The notes below the pieces were generated by a model that was not told the origin of the DNA, did not search any database, and was given only the letters and a program-made list of their open reading frames with translations. This document shows positions 7,837 to 16,164 of a DNA stretch of 33,420 nucleotides, in pieces (the first letter of the stretch is position 1; the number at the start of each line of letters is the position of its first letter). The translations under genes and the position numbers were made by a program. Origin of the DNA: Actinomycetota bacterium (GTDB lineage: Bacteria > Actinomycetota > Acidimicrobiia > Acidimicrobiales > Ilumatobacteraceae); NCBI GenBank assembly GCA_030645675.1, contig JAUSLQ010000139.1, forward strand, positions 1 to 33,420, written 5' to 3'.

Positions 7837-9198
7837 ATGTTAGGTGTCGCGATCTGGTTGGTCATCGTTGTCTCCAGCCTCTTCATCCAACTCGGCGTCG
7901 GCTTCGGTGCACGGGAGGTCATGCGCCGCAAGGGCCTCGCCCCCCGAACCGGTTTCCTGCTCGGCCTCCTGCTCGGCGTCATCGGGCTCGCGATCACCAT
8001 CGCGTTGCGACCCAAGTTGACGCCCGAGGAGAAGGCCGCCCGGCCGTCGCTCGGCGCGCAGATGGGCACGCGGTGGAGCGACGTGAGGACGTCGCACAAC
8101 TTCACGATCGTCGTGGCCGCCGCCGGTGCCATCGTCGCCGTCTACGTCGGCGACGTACTCATCTCCGGCGGCGGGCCCTTCGACAAGATCTTGTCGACAC
8201 TGGCCACCGTCGTCTCCGGCATCATGGTCCTCGTCCTGTTCGTCGTCATCCTGTACTGGGTGGCCAGCCAGTACCCGGAGCCATGGCGCGAGCGCATGCG
8301 CGTGGCCGTCTTCGTCGGCCCGGCGTTGCTGCTGCTGATCTTCGGCCTGATCATCCCCTCGTTCTACACCGCCAAGTTGTCGCTCTACAGGGGCACCGCT
8401 ACCGACAAGTGGTACGGCCTGGGCAACTTCCGCGACATGTTCACCGACCGGGCCAACCTGCTGGTGCTGCGCAACAACCTGTGGTGGGTGATCCTGGTCA
8501 CCGTCTTCAGCACGTTCATCGGCCTCTCTATCGCCCGCTTCGCGGATCGCATGCGCGGCGAGGCGGTCGCCAAGGCGGCAGTGTTCATCCCCACCGCCAT
8601 CTCGATGGTGGGTGCCGGTGTGATCTGGCGCTTCATCTACGCCAACAACCCACGCAGCCAGAACGGCCTGCTGAACTACATCTGGGTCGGCATGGGCGAC
8701 GTGCTGCCCGGCAAGCAGGAGCCGCACTACTGGCTGCAGGACAACACGTTCTTCGGCATCAAGAGCGATTTCCTACCCGGCAGCAACACCGTGTTCATGA
8801 TCATCGTGATGATCTGGATCCAGGCCGGCTTCGCCACCGTGGTGCTGTCGGCCGCGATGAAGGGCGTGCCCGACGACCTGGTGGAGGCGGCCAAGATCGA
8901 CGGTGCCACCGACCGGCAGGCGTTCTACCGCATCGTGCTGCCGTACGTGAAGACCACCGTCGTCACCGTGGTCACCACCACCATCATCGCCGTGCTGAAG
9001 GTGTTCGACATCGTGCAGGCGATGGGCCTCGGCGGCGCGTTCGAGAACAACGTGCTCGCCAACCAGATGTACACGGAGAGCTTCACCAAGCAGAACCAGG
9101 GCTACGGCGCGGCAGCAGCAGTAGTCATCTTCATCGCGGTGATCCCGGTGGTGTTCATCAATGCCCGCAACCAACGAGCGATGAGGGAGTCACGATGA
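7837..9198 (+). CDS. aglF: Alpha-glucoside ABC transporter permease 1 (AglF/MalF-like) with extended membrane N-terminus
   Basis: This is an inner-membrane permease of 453 aa, well over the ~300-330 aa usual for AglF-type permeases. The typical MalF-like core begins near residue 150 and includes the EAA loop VEAAKIDGATDRQAFYRIVL (~349-368) that docks to the ATPase. The first ~150 residues add about four more predicted membrane helices (~3-24, 40-57, 90-109, 119-143) separated by charged loops; this is not the large MalF P2 domain. It starts at ATG 7837 with AGGAG at 7825-7829. Its stop overlaps the aglG start (ATGA), indicating translational coupling. With AglG it should form the translocation pore for alpha-glucosides delivered by AglE. 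The N-terminal addition could be regulatory or could interact with other proteins; I do not recognise it. Confidence 0.9.
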   Translation: MLGVAIWLVIVVSSLFIQLGVGFGAREVMRRKGLAPRTGFLLGLLLGVIGLAITIALRPKLTPEEKAARPSLGAQMGTRWSDVRTSHNFTIVVAAAGAIVAVYVGDVLISGGGPFDKILSTLATVVSGIMVLVLFVVILYWVASQYPEPWRERMRVAVFVGPALLLLIFGLIIPSFYTAKLSLYRGTATDKWYGLGNFRDMFTDRANLLVLRNNLWWVILVTVFSTFIGLSIARFADRMRGEAVAKAAVFIPTAISMVGAGVIWRFIYANNPRSQNGLLNYIWVGMGDVLPGKQEPHYWLQDNTFFGIKSDFLPGSNTVFMIIVMIWIQAGFATVVLSAAMKGVPDDLVEAAKIDGATDRQAFYRIVLPYVKTTVVTVVTTTIIAVLKVFDIVQAMGLGGAFENNVLANQMYTESFTKQNQGYGAAAAVVIFIAVIPVVFINARNQRAMRESR

Positions 9199-10112
9199 CG
9201 GCCGTAGCAACCGCCACGATCGCGCCGACGGTGAAGGACGAAACACCGCTGGCCACGAAGATCACGAAGAAGTCCACCAGCCCGTTCGGGCGCGCCGTCG
9301 TGTGGCTGGTCGCCGCACTGTGGACGGTGCCCACCTTCGGCCTCTTCATCTCCTCGCTGCGGCCGGAAGCGAAGATCAAGACCACCGGTTGGTGGACGTG
9401 GTTCACCGACTGGGAGGTCACGTCGAAGAACTACTCCGGCGTGCTGGAGTACACCGGCGGCAGCGGCCGCGCGTTCAGCAGCTACTTCTGGAACTCGCTG
9501 GCGATCACCATCCCCGGCTCCATCATCCCCATCGTCGTCGCCGCCTTCGCCGCGTACGCGCTGTCCTGGATGTCGTTCTGGGGCCGCGACAAGCTGTTCG
9601 TGCTGATCGTCGCCCTGATGGTGGTGCCGCTGCAGATGTGCCTCATCCCGCTGCTGCGGTTCTTCAAGGACTACACGCCGCTGTCGGGCGGCGTTCCGCA
9701 GATCTGGATGGCGCACACGATCTTCGCGATGCCGCTGGCCATCTTCCTGCTGCGCAACTTCATCGGCTCGCTGCCCAGCGAGGTCATCGAGGCCGCACGG
9801 GTCGACGGCGCCTCGCACATGACCATCTTCGCCCGCATCGTGATGCCGTTGTCGGTGCCGGCCATCGCCTCCATCGCGATCTTCCAGTTCCTCTGGGTGT
9901 GGAACGACCTCCTCGTTGCGAAGGTGTTCGGTGGCGGCTCGCAGAACGCCCCGATGACCGCCGCCCTGGTCGACATGGTCGGCACCAAGGGCAGCGAGTG
10001 GCAGCTCCTCACCGCCGGGGCGTTCGTCAGCATGGTGGTACCGCTGGCCGTGTTCATCGGCCTCCAGCGCTATTTCGTCCGCGGCCTTCTGGCCGGAAGT
10101 GTCAAGGGGTAA
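9195..10112 (+). CDS. aglG: Alpha-glucoside ABC transporter permease 2 (AglG/MalG-like)
   Basis: This is the second permease subunit, 305 aa, with six predicted membrane helices. The cytoplasmic EAA loop reads IEAARVDGASHMTIFARIVM (~198-217) and the segment WVWNDLLVAK is typical of MalG/AglG-type subunits. About 30 polar N-terminal residues precede the first helix (AVVWLVAALWTVPTFGLFISS). The ATG at 9195 overlaps the aglF stop by 4 nt (ATGA). The ATPase gene begins 3 nt after its stop, so aglF-aglG-aglK form one tightly packed unit. The reading frame is open much further upstream, but that part is only the alternative frame of aglF. The assignment to alpha-glucoside transport rests on the operon context as well as on resemblance. 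Confidence 0.92.
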   Translation: MTAVATATIAPTVKDETPLATKITKKSTSPFGRAVVWLVAALWTVPTFGLFISSLRPEAKIKTTGWWTWFTDWEVTSKNYSGVLEYTGGSGRAFSSYFWNSLAITIPGSIIPIVVAAFAAYALSWMSFWGRDKLFVLIVALMVVPLQMCLIPLLRFFKDYTPLSGGVPQIWMAHTIFAMPLAIFLLRNFIGSLPSEVIEAARVDGASHMTIFARIVMPLSVPAIASIAIFQFLWVWNDLLVAKVFGGGSQNAPMTAALVDMVGTKGSEWQLLTAGAFVSMVVPLAVFIGLQRYFVRGLLAGSVKG

Positions 10113-10115
10113 CAC

Positions 10116-11267
10116 GTGTCCACGCTCAGCATGGTCAACCTGCAGAAGAAGTATCAGAACGGCTTCGAGGCCGTGCCCGGCCTGGACCTGCACATCGACG
10201 ACGGCGAGTTCCTCGTGCTCGTCGGGCCCTCAGGTTGCGGCAAGTCCACCGTGTTGCGGATGGTCGCCGGCCTGGAGGACATCACCGGCGGCGATCTGCT
10301 GATCGACGATGTGCGGGTGAACGAGATGGGCCCGCAGCAACGCGACATCGCGATGGTGTTCCAGAGCTATGCGCTGTACCCCAACATGACGGTGGGCGAC
10401 AACATCGCGTTCGCAATGAAGCTGCGCAAGACCGACAAGACGGAGATGGCTGCGAAGGTGGCCGAGGTCGCCGAACTGCTCGAGCTCACCGCCGTGCTGG
10501 ACCGCAAGCCCGGCCAGCTGTCGGGCGGCCAGCGCCAGCGCGTTGCCATGGGCCGCGCGATCGTGCGCAACCCGAAGCTGTTCCTGATGGACGAACCGCT
10601 CTCCAACCTCGACGCCAAGCTGCGCGTGCAGACCCGGGCGGAGATCTCCAAACTGCAGCGCCGCCTCGGCGTCACCACCATGTACGTCACCCACGACCAG
10701 GTCGAGGCGATGACGATGGGCGACCGTGTGGCCGTCCTGCGCCGTGGCGTGCTGATGCAGTGCGCCAGCCCGGCCGAGCTGTACGAGAGCCCGCAGAACC
10801 TGTTCGTCGCCCAGTTCATCGGCTCGCCGTCGATGAACGTGGTGCGCGGCAACGTGTCGTCGGCCGACGATCACTCGATCACGCTGTCGCTCGGTTCCCA
10901 GCACGTGCGCATCGACGGCGAGGCCCGCGCCCGGCTGGCCGGCCTGGGCGAGTACGTGGGTCGCGAGATCGCCATCGGCATCCGTTCGGAAGCGCTCGGT
11001 GGCGACGGTACCGCCAGCATCGACGTGGTTGTCGATCTCGTGGAGATGCTCGGCTCGGCGTTGCTCGTGCACAGCACCATCGATGCGCCGGCCGTGCGCT
11101 CGATCGACACCGGTGTCGAGATCAGCGACAAGGCCGAGTCTGCGGTCGTCGCCTCGCTCGACCCGCGCCGTCAGGTCAGCGAGGGCTCGCGGCTGACGCT
11201 GACGCTCGACACCCTGCGGATGCACGCATTCGACCTCGAGACCGGCGACGCCATCGGGCGTCGCTGA
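10116..11267 (+). CDS. aglK: Sugar ABC transporter ATPase (AglK/MsiK/MalK family)
   Basis: This is a 383-aa ATPase that powers the AglFG permease pair from the cytosolic side. The nucleotide-binding domain shows Walker A GPSGCGKST (37-45), Q-loop VFQSYALYP, signature LSGGQRQR (~132), Walker B LFLMDEP and switch MYVTHDQ. After ~residue 235 comes the OB-fold regulatory domain typical of MalK/UgpC/MsiK proteins (GIRSEAL near 288). It starts at GTG 10116, 3 nt after the aglG stop. MsiK-type ATPases often serve several sugar importers in actinobacteria, so this one may not be dedicated. The transporter cluster runs on, after an 11-nt gap, into a DUF4032 gene. Confidence 0.94.
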   Translation: MSTLSMVNLQKKYQNGFEAVPGLDLHIDDGEFLVLVGPSGCGKSTVLRMVAGLEDITGGDLLIDDVRVNEMGPQQRDIAMVFQSYALYPNMTVGDNIAFAMKLRKTDKTEMAAKVAEVAELLELTAVLDRKPGQLSGGQRQRVAMGRAIVRNPKLFLMDEPLSNLDAKLRVQTRAEISKLQRRLGVTTMYVTHDQVEAMTMGDRVAVLRRGVLMQCASPAELYESPQNLFVAQFIGSPSMNVVRGNVSSADDHSITLSLGSQHVRIDGEARARLAGLGEYVGREIAIGIRSEALGGDGTASIDVVVDLVEMLGSALLVHSTIDAPAVRSIDTGVEISDKAESAVVASLDPRRQVSEGSRLTLTLDTLRMHAFDLETGDAIGRR

Positions 11268-11278
11268 GCCACCGGGCG

Positions 11279-12490
11279 ATGCGCCTGCAACTCGCCCACC
11301 CCACCGACCACGCCAGTGTGGTGCACTGGCCGCTCGACGAACCGCTCGACGACTGGTCGCTGCCCGGCATGCACCGCGTGTTCGGCCTGCACCGCCACGT
11401 GGTTCGCCTACTGGAGACGGCCGACGTCACGTACGTGGTCAAGGAGCTGCCCGACGACCTCGCCGAACGCGAGTGGCGCCTGCTGCGCGCGCTGGCCGAA
11501 GCCGGCCTGCCCACTGCCGAGGTGGTCGGCGTGGTCACCGGCCGCGACGACCAGGCCGACGGGCTGCTGATCACACGCCACCTCGACTACTCGCTGCCCT
11601 ACCGCTCGCTGCTGTCGGGCCGCGGGCTGCGCATCCCGTACCTCGGCGAGCGCCTGCTCGACGCGCTGTCCGGCCTGCTGGTGCGCCTGCACCTGGCCGG
11701 TTTCTACTGGGGCGACTGCTCGCTGAGCAACACCTTGTTCCGCCGCGATGCGAGCGCCCTGTCTGCCTACATCATCGACGTGGAGACCGGCGAGCATCAC
11801 GACACGTTGTCCGACGGGCAACGCCGGCTCGACCTGATGATCGCCACCGAGAACGTGGCCGGCGACCTGCTCGACCTGCAGATGGGCGGCCTGCTCGCCG
11901 ATGGAATCGACCCGGTGGAGACCGCGCTCGCGATCGAGACGACCTACCGCAACCTCTGGGACGCGCTGACCGGCATCGACGAGTTCAACGCCGACGAGAC
12001 GTTCCGGGTGGACCAGCGCCTGCGCCGGCTGCACGATCTCGGCTTCGACGTGTCGGAGTTGGAGCTCGTCAGCGCGGAAGGCGGCACCCGCCTGCGGCTC
12101 GTGCCGCGGGTGGTCGAGCACGGCTTCCACGCCCAGCGGTTGCGTGCGCTCACCGGGCTGTCGGCCGGCGAGAACCAGGCGCGGCGGTTGCTGAACGACA
12201 TCGGTCGCTTCCGGGCCGTGCTGGAGAAGCGCAGCGGCAAGAAGGTGGTGGAGGCCGTGGCCGCCGCACGATGGCTGGACGAACGGTTCGAGCACGCGAT
12301 CGCCGCCATTCCGCCGGCGCTGGCCGCCAAGCTGGAGCCGGCCGAGCTGTACCACCAGGTGCTGGAGCACCGCTGGTACATCAGTGAGCGCGCCGGCACC
12401 GACGTCGGCATCGACGAGACGGTTGCCAGCTACGTGCGCGACGTGCTGGCCCATGCCCCCGAAGAGCAGATCGTGCGACCCGCGACCTGA
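11279..12490 (+). CDS. DUF4032 kinase-like (lipopolysaccharide-kinase-fold) protein
   Basis: A 403-aa soluble protein with a protein-kinase-like core followed by a DUF4032-type C-terminal half. Kinase-like landmarks: VVKELP with candidate ATP-lysine K55, a catalytic-loop-like WGDCSLSNTLF with D146 and N151 (in place of HxDLxxxN), and a DFG-like IIDVETGE with D167. The family is actinobacterial and has no experimentally settled substrate that I know of. The ATG at 11279 is 11 nt past the aglK stop, so it is probably co-transcribed with the sugar importer. That makes a small molecule, a sugar or a transporter component conceivable targets; this is inference. There is no signal peptide or membrane helix. 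The next gene begins 42 nt later and may have its own promoter. Confidence 0.8.
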   Translation: MRLQLAHPTDHASVVHWPLDEPLDDWSLPGMHRVFGLHRHVVRLLETADVTYVVKELPDDLAEREWRLLRALAEAGLPTAEVVGVVTGRDDQADGLLITRHLDYSLPYRSLLSGRGLRIPYLGERLLDALSGLLVRLHLAGFYWGDCSLSNTLFRRDASALSAYIIDVETGEHHDTLSDGQRRLDLMIATENVAGDLLDLQMGGLLADGIDPVETALAIETTYRNLWDALTGIDEFNADETFRVDQRLRRLHDLGFDVSELELVSAEGGTRLRLVPRVVEHGFHAQRLRALTGLSAGENQARRLLNDIGRFRAVLEKRSGKKVVEAVAAARWLDERFEHAIAAIPPALAAKLEPAELYHQVLEHRWYISERAGTDVGIDETVASYVRDVLAHAPEEQIVRPAT

Positions 12491-12532
12491 CCGCGAGGGG
12501 CTCGGCAGCTTGTTCGATAGCCTGGCTGCCCG

Positions 12533-13135
12533 ATGAGCCAGCTCAAGAACCGCCTGCAAGCCCTGACGATGCTCGATCGAGCGTTCTCGGCGATCAACGA
12601 CGACGAACTCGCTGCGCTGGTCGCAACGCTGCCCGACGACCACCGCGAAGCGCTCGACGAACTGTGCGGCGCGCACGAGGGTGGGTTCACCGATACGGCG
12701 GCGCGCACGCTCGCAATGCGGGCCACCGCTGCCCGCGGGCGCATGAACGGCGGGCTCGAGCAGATCGCCACGCTCGTCACCGATCCGTGCCTGGCGAAGT
12801 GCATCGATCTGCTCGGCAAGAACAGCGACAACCCCACCGAGCCGCAGTTGCTGGAGATCACCCCAGCCCTCGTCGAGGAGTTCGGCCTGCCCGCCACTCG
12901 CCTGATGCTCGCCTCGTCCATCGCGGGCGAGGCCGCGGCCTCGGCGATGCTCACCCGCGTGCTGAAGCACGACGAGACGCTGGCCCTGCCGCCCGCCGAG
13001 CGCACCGACGTGGAAGTGCTACCCGCCCGCACCGCCGACGAGGAGACGAAGGCGAAGCGCAAGGCGCTGAAGGAGAAGAAGCAGGCCGAGGCGCGCAAGG
13101 CCCGCGAGCAGCAGCAGAAGGCCCGCCACCGCTGA
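12533..13135 (+). CDS. Conserved hypothetical protein with charged C-terminal tail
   Basis: A 200-aa protein I do not recognise. Residues ~1-160 look all-helical (short amphipathic stretches such as MLDRAFSAINDDELAALVATL), with two nearby cysteines in LVTDPCLAKC (~82-91). From ~167 to the end it is a lysine/arginine/glutamate-rich helix (KAKRKALKEKKQAEARKARE), likely a coiled coil or nucleic-acid-binding tail. There is no signal peptide or membrane segment. The ATG at 12533 has no Shine-Dalgarno sequence, but TAGCCT (12518-12523) 9 nt upstream could be the -10 box of a leaderless promoter. It converges on ogt with a 6-nt gap. Codon use matches its neighbours, so it is most likely a real, vertically inherited gene. 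Confidence 0.75.
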   Translation: MSQLKNRLQALTMLDRAFSAINDDELAALVATLPDDHREALDELCGAHEGGFTDTAARTLAMRATAARGRMNGGLEQIATLVTDPCLAKCIDLLGKNSDNPTEPQLLEITPALVEEFGLPATRLMLASSIAGEAAASAMLTRVLKHDETLALPPAERTDVEVLPARTADEETKAKRKALKEKKQAEARKAREQQQKARHR

Positions 13136-13141
13136 CCCGGG

Positions 13142-13684
13142 TCAGAGCAGGGTCTGGGTGCCTTGCTCGTGGCGCAGCAGCCAGTCCTTCGCCGGCAGGC
13201 CGGCAGCGAAGCCGGTCAGCGCACCGTTGCTGCCCACCACCCGGTGGCAGGGCACGATGATGCTGATCGGGTTGCGGCCGTTCGCCGCGCCGACGGCACG
13301 CGACTTCTTCACGTCGCCCATCCGCCGCGCCTGCTCGCCGTAGGAGATGGTCTCGCCGTACGGGATGCGGCGCAGCTGCATCCAGGCCGCCCTCTGGAAC
13401 TCGGTGCCCACAGGGTCGAGCGGCAGGTCGAACTCGTGCCGCTCGCCGGCGAAGTACTCCTGCAACTGGCGCACGGCGGCGGCCAGCACGCGAGCCGCGG
13501 TCGGGTCGCCCTCGTCGGAGCGGGCAGTGCTGCTCGCGGCATCGTGCTCGCCCTCCCACAGCACTGCGCGCAGGCCGTTCTCGCCGGCGATCAACGTCAG
13601 CACGCCGACGGGCGAGTGCATCGTGGTGTGGCTCAGCGCTTCGGTCTCGCCGAGCGCCGGCAGGGTGGAACTGGTTCGGGTCAT
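13142..13684 (-). CDS. ogt: Methylated-DNA--protein-cysteine methyltransferase (O6-alkylguanine repair)
   Basis: A 180-aa suicide repair protein that moves alkyl groups from O6-alkylguanine to its own cysteine. The active site is IIVPCHRVV with Cys146. The preceding winged-helix recognition region contains FQRAAWMQLRRIPYGETISYGE (split over ~96-117), and GAANGRNP holds the asparagine hinge before the PCHR box. The length matches Ogt. I start at the ATG at 13684 because a good Shine-Dalgarno sequence (GGAG) precedes it; the frame is open further upstream, but that overlaps the AdaA-AlkA gene. It lies 11 nt downstream of that gene on the same strand, forming an alkylation-repair operon in which sensing, base excision and direct reversal are co-expressed. 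Confidence 0.95.
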   Translation of the reverse strand: MTRTSSTLPALGETEALSHTTMHSPVGVLTLIAGENGLRAVLWEGEHDAASSTARSDEGDPTAARVLAAAVRQLQEYFAGERHEFDLPLDPVGTEFQRAAWMQLRRIPYGETISYGEQARRMGDVKKSRAVGAANGRNPISIIVPCHRVVGSNGALTGFAAGLPAKDWLLRHEQGTQTLL

Positions 13685-13695
13685 CGTTGTCTCCT

Positions 13696-15138
13696 TCACA
13701 AGCTTGCCCACAGATGGTGCAGTGCGTACGAGCGCCACGGCTGCCAGGCGCCGGCGAGCGCCGCCGCGGCCTTCGGTGAGGCATCGGCGCCGAGCGCAGC
13801 GAGTGCGTGCCGCACGCCCAGATCGGTGGGCAGGAACACGTCGGGGTCGCCCAGCGCGCGCATCGCGACGTAGCCCGCAGTCCACGGACCGATGCCCTTC
13901 AGCGACTGCAACGACGCCACCGCGTCCGCCCGATCGCTACCGGCATCGAGTACCAGCGTGCCGGCGGCAACTCTGGCGCATGCGTCGATCAGGGCGGCGC
14001 CCCGGGCTCGTGGCATCGCGAAGTCGTCCGGGCTCAGCCCGGCGATCGTGGCGGCCGAGGGGAACGCGTGCGTGATGGGGCCGACGGGCTCGGCCAGTGG
14101 TTGGCCGTGGCCGGCCACGAGACGAGCAGCCAACGTGCGGGCCCCGGCCACACTGACCTGCTGGCCGAGCACCGCCCGCACGAGCAGCTCGGTGCCGTCG
14201 GGGTGGCCGGGTGCCCGCAGGCCGGGCCGCTTCGCGACCAATGGCGCCAACAGCGGGTCGGCGGCGAGATGGTCGTGGATCGACGCCGGATCGCAATCCA
14301 GATCGAGGAGGCGGCGCGTGCGCTGCACCGCCGCCTGCGCATCGGCGACATCGTCGAGCGTCAGCGAGCACGAGACCGCGGCTCCGGCGGTGGTGATGGA
14401 CACCACGCCGAGGCCACGGGAGAGCCGGAGCGAACGGCGGTAGGTGGTGCCGTCGAACGCTTCGACGCCGGGAACCGCGCGGGCGGCGAGGAACCCGAAC
14501 AGCGCGTCGCCGTCGAACGGCTCGCGGCACGCGAGGCGCACCGTCAGCGGGCCACCCGTGGGCGACGGCGACTTCGCCGTGCGCAGCTGGCTGGGCGTGG
14601 CGGCGTACACCTCGCGCACGGTGTCGTTGAACTGGCGCACGCTCTGGAAGCCGGCCGCGAACGCGACGTCGGTGATGGGCAGTGTGGTGGTCTCGATGAG
14701 GATGCGAGCGGTCTGGGCGCGCTGCGCGCGGGCAAGGGCGAGCGGGCCGGAGCCGACCTCCGCGACGAGCAGCCGATGCACCTGCCGCTCGCTGTAGCCG
14801 AGGCGACCGGCGAGGCCGCCGACACCCTCACGATCGACAAGGCCGTCGGCGATCAGGCGCATTGCGCGCCCGACGACGTCGGCTCGCGCGTTCCACTCCG
14901 GCGAGCCCGGTGAGGCATCCGGGCGGCACCGCTTGCAGGCGCGGTAGCCGTGGGCCTGGGCGGTGGCGGCAGCGCGGAAGAACTCGACGTTCGGTCGCTT
15001 CGGCGTGATGGCCGGGCACGACGGCCGGCAGTAGATGCCGGTGGTGCGAACCGCCGTCACGAACCAGCCGTCGAACCGCGCATCGCGGCTCTGGATGGCT
15101 CGGTAGCACTGGTCGTCGTCGAGGAGCACGAGAGCCAT
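13696..15138 (-). CDS. alkA: AdaA-AlkA fusion: methyl-phosphotriester-sensing regulator and 3-methyladenine DNA glycosylase
   Basis: A 480-aa two-enzyme fusion common in actinobacteria. The N-terminal Ada-like domain has zinc/methyl-acceptor cysteines C37, C41, C68 and C71 (YCRPSCP and ACKRCRP), nearly the spacing of E. coli Ada. Next is an AraC-type helix-turn-helix region (~85-190, with ITDVAFAAGFQSVRQFND). The AlkA-like part follows from ~200: an N-terminal beta region and the HhH-GPD glycosylase with LKGIGPWTAGYVAMRALG and catalytic Asp439 in PTDLG. Methylation of the first domain by phosphotriester repair should activate transcription of the operon, including itself and ogt. Start ATG at 15138. 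The Ogt function, fused in E. coli Ada, is here a separate downstream gene. Confidence 0.94.
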   Translation of the reverse strand: MALVLLDDDQCYRAIQSRDARFDGWFVTAVRTTGIYCRPSCPAITPKRPNVEFFRAAATAQAHGYRACKRCRPDASPGSPEWNARADVVGRAMRLIADGLVDREGVGGLAGRLGYSERQVHRLLVAEVGSGPLALARAQRAQTARILIETTTLPITDVAFAAGFQSVRQFNDTVREVYAATPSQLRTAKSPSPTGGPLTVRLACREPFDGDALFGFLAARAVPGVEAFDGTTYRRSLRLSRGLGVVSITTAGAAVSCSLTLDDVADAQAAVQRTRRLLDLDCDPASIHDHLAADPLLAPLVAKRPGLRAPGHPDGTELLVRAVLGQQVSVAGARTLAARLVAGHGQPLAEPVGPITHAFPSAATIAGLSPDDFAMPRARGAALIDACARVAAGTLVLDAGSDRADAVASLQSLKGIGPWTAGYVAMRALGDPDVFLPTDLGVRHALAALGADASPKAAAALAGAWQPWRSYALHHLWASL

Positions 15139-15151
15139 TGTGCCGCTTCCC

Positions 15152-15170
15152 GCCGCTCATCACTAGCGGC
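15152..15170. other. Small hairpin between the transglutaminase-cluster end and the alkylation-repair operon
   Basis: GCCGCT (15152-15157) and AGCGGC (15165-15170) form a 6-bp stem with a 7-nt loop, followed on the plus strand by TTT. A second weak stem is CCACAG/CTGTGG (15186-15208). On the minus strand these lie in the 87-nt gap between the transglutaminase stop and the adaA-alkA start. They could mark the end of the upstream operon or the regulatory region of the repair operon. Evidence for either is slight. Confidence 0.35.
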
Positions 15171-15225
15171 TTTCGGACATCACCGCCACAGTCAGGCCAG
15201 CGCTGTGGAGGCACCGCCGGGAGGC

Positions 15226-16161
15226 TTAGCGCAGCTCGGCGACGTCGACGGAGACGACGAGCGATTGCGCTGCCGGCGGGCCGATCACGACGCCCCTCAC
15301 CGGTGCGACGTCGTCGTAGTCGCGGCCCCAGCCGACGGTGACGTGGCGCATCGGCGGCATCTGGTCGTTCGTCGGGTCGAAGTCGAGCCAGCCCAGCTCG
15401 CCCGCCCAGACGGAGCACCACGCATGCGACGCATCGACGCCGACGAGCTTGGGTTCACCGGGCGGAGGCAGGGTCTCGATGTACCCGCTGACGTAGCGAG
15501 CCGGCAGCCCGACGGAACGCAGTGCGGCCACCGCGGTGTGGGCGAAGTCCTGGCACACGCCACGACGAGCGGAAAGCACGGTCTCCAGTGGCGTGGTGAC
15601 GTCGGTGAACGACGGGTCGAACTGGAACTCGCTGAAGATGCGATGGCACAGGCTGCGCACCGAGTCGACGACGCCACGGCTTTCCGGCACATCCGAGTTC
15701 TCCGTGCCACTGGGGCTCCACGCGTAACCAGTGAACAACACGTCGGAGAACACCCCGTCGGTGAGCGCTGCAAGCTCGGGTAGGCGCGGCGTCTGGGCGG
15801 TGTGGGAGAGGTACGGCGCGAGCTCGGCGGCAAGGCCACCACGTGCGTCGGCCGCAGAGGTGACGATGGATCGCCACGGGATGTCGCGGGCCGGTGGAGC
15901 GCCGTCGTGCAGCGCGACCTCCACGGTGGACTCCACGACGAGCGATCGGTGCGGATGATGGACGGCGAAGTGCAGCACTCGGTTGCCGAACGCATCGAGC
16001 GATTCGTCCCACTCGTCGGGCTGCGGGGTGACCGCCACCTCGCTGTGCAGCAGCGCCTGCAGCGGCGTGACCCTGGGCAGCAGCCGCGCGACCGTGAACC
16101 CGTCGGCCATCGGCGTGCTGTACGAGTACTCCGTTCGGTGCATCACGCGAAACGTGCGCAC
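15226..16161 (-). CDS. Transglutaminase-like cysteine protease/transferase family protein
   Basis: A 311-aa protein with the bacterial transglutaminase-like N-terminal beta domain (~1-95, MRTFRVMHRTEYSYSTPM opening) and a transglutaminase/papain-fold core. The catalytic triad is Cys203 (RRGVCQDFAH), His246 (DASHAWCSVW) and Asp262 (LDFDPTN). There is no signal peptide, so it is probably cytosolic. Such proteins are repeatedly found with circularly permuted ATP-grasp and alpha-E genes. They are thought to act as peptidases or amide-exchanging enzymes on a peptide made by the ATP-grasp ligase; this is comparative prediction, not proven. It is the last gene of a four-gene minus-strand unit, starting 3 nt after the stop of the ATP-grasp/alpha-E fusion. 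Confidence 0.92.
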   Translation of the reverse strand: MRTFRVMHRTEYSYSTPMADGFTVARLLPRVTPLQALLHSEVAVTPQPDEWDESLDAFGNRVLHFAVHHPHRSLVVESTVEVALHDGAPPARDIPWRSIVTSAADARGGLAAELAPYLSHTAQTPRLPELAALTDGVFSDVLFTGYAWSPSGTENSDVPESRGVVDSVRSLCHRIFSEFQFDPSFTDVTTPLETVLSARRGVCQDFAHTAVAALRSVGLPARYVSGYIETLPPPGEPKLVGVDASHAWCSVWAGELGWLDFDPTNDQMPPMRHVTVGWGRDYDDVAPVRGVVIGPPAAQSLVVSVDVAELR

Positions 16162-16164
16162 GGC

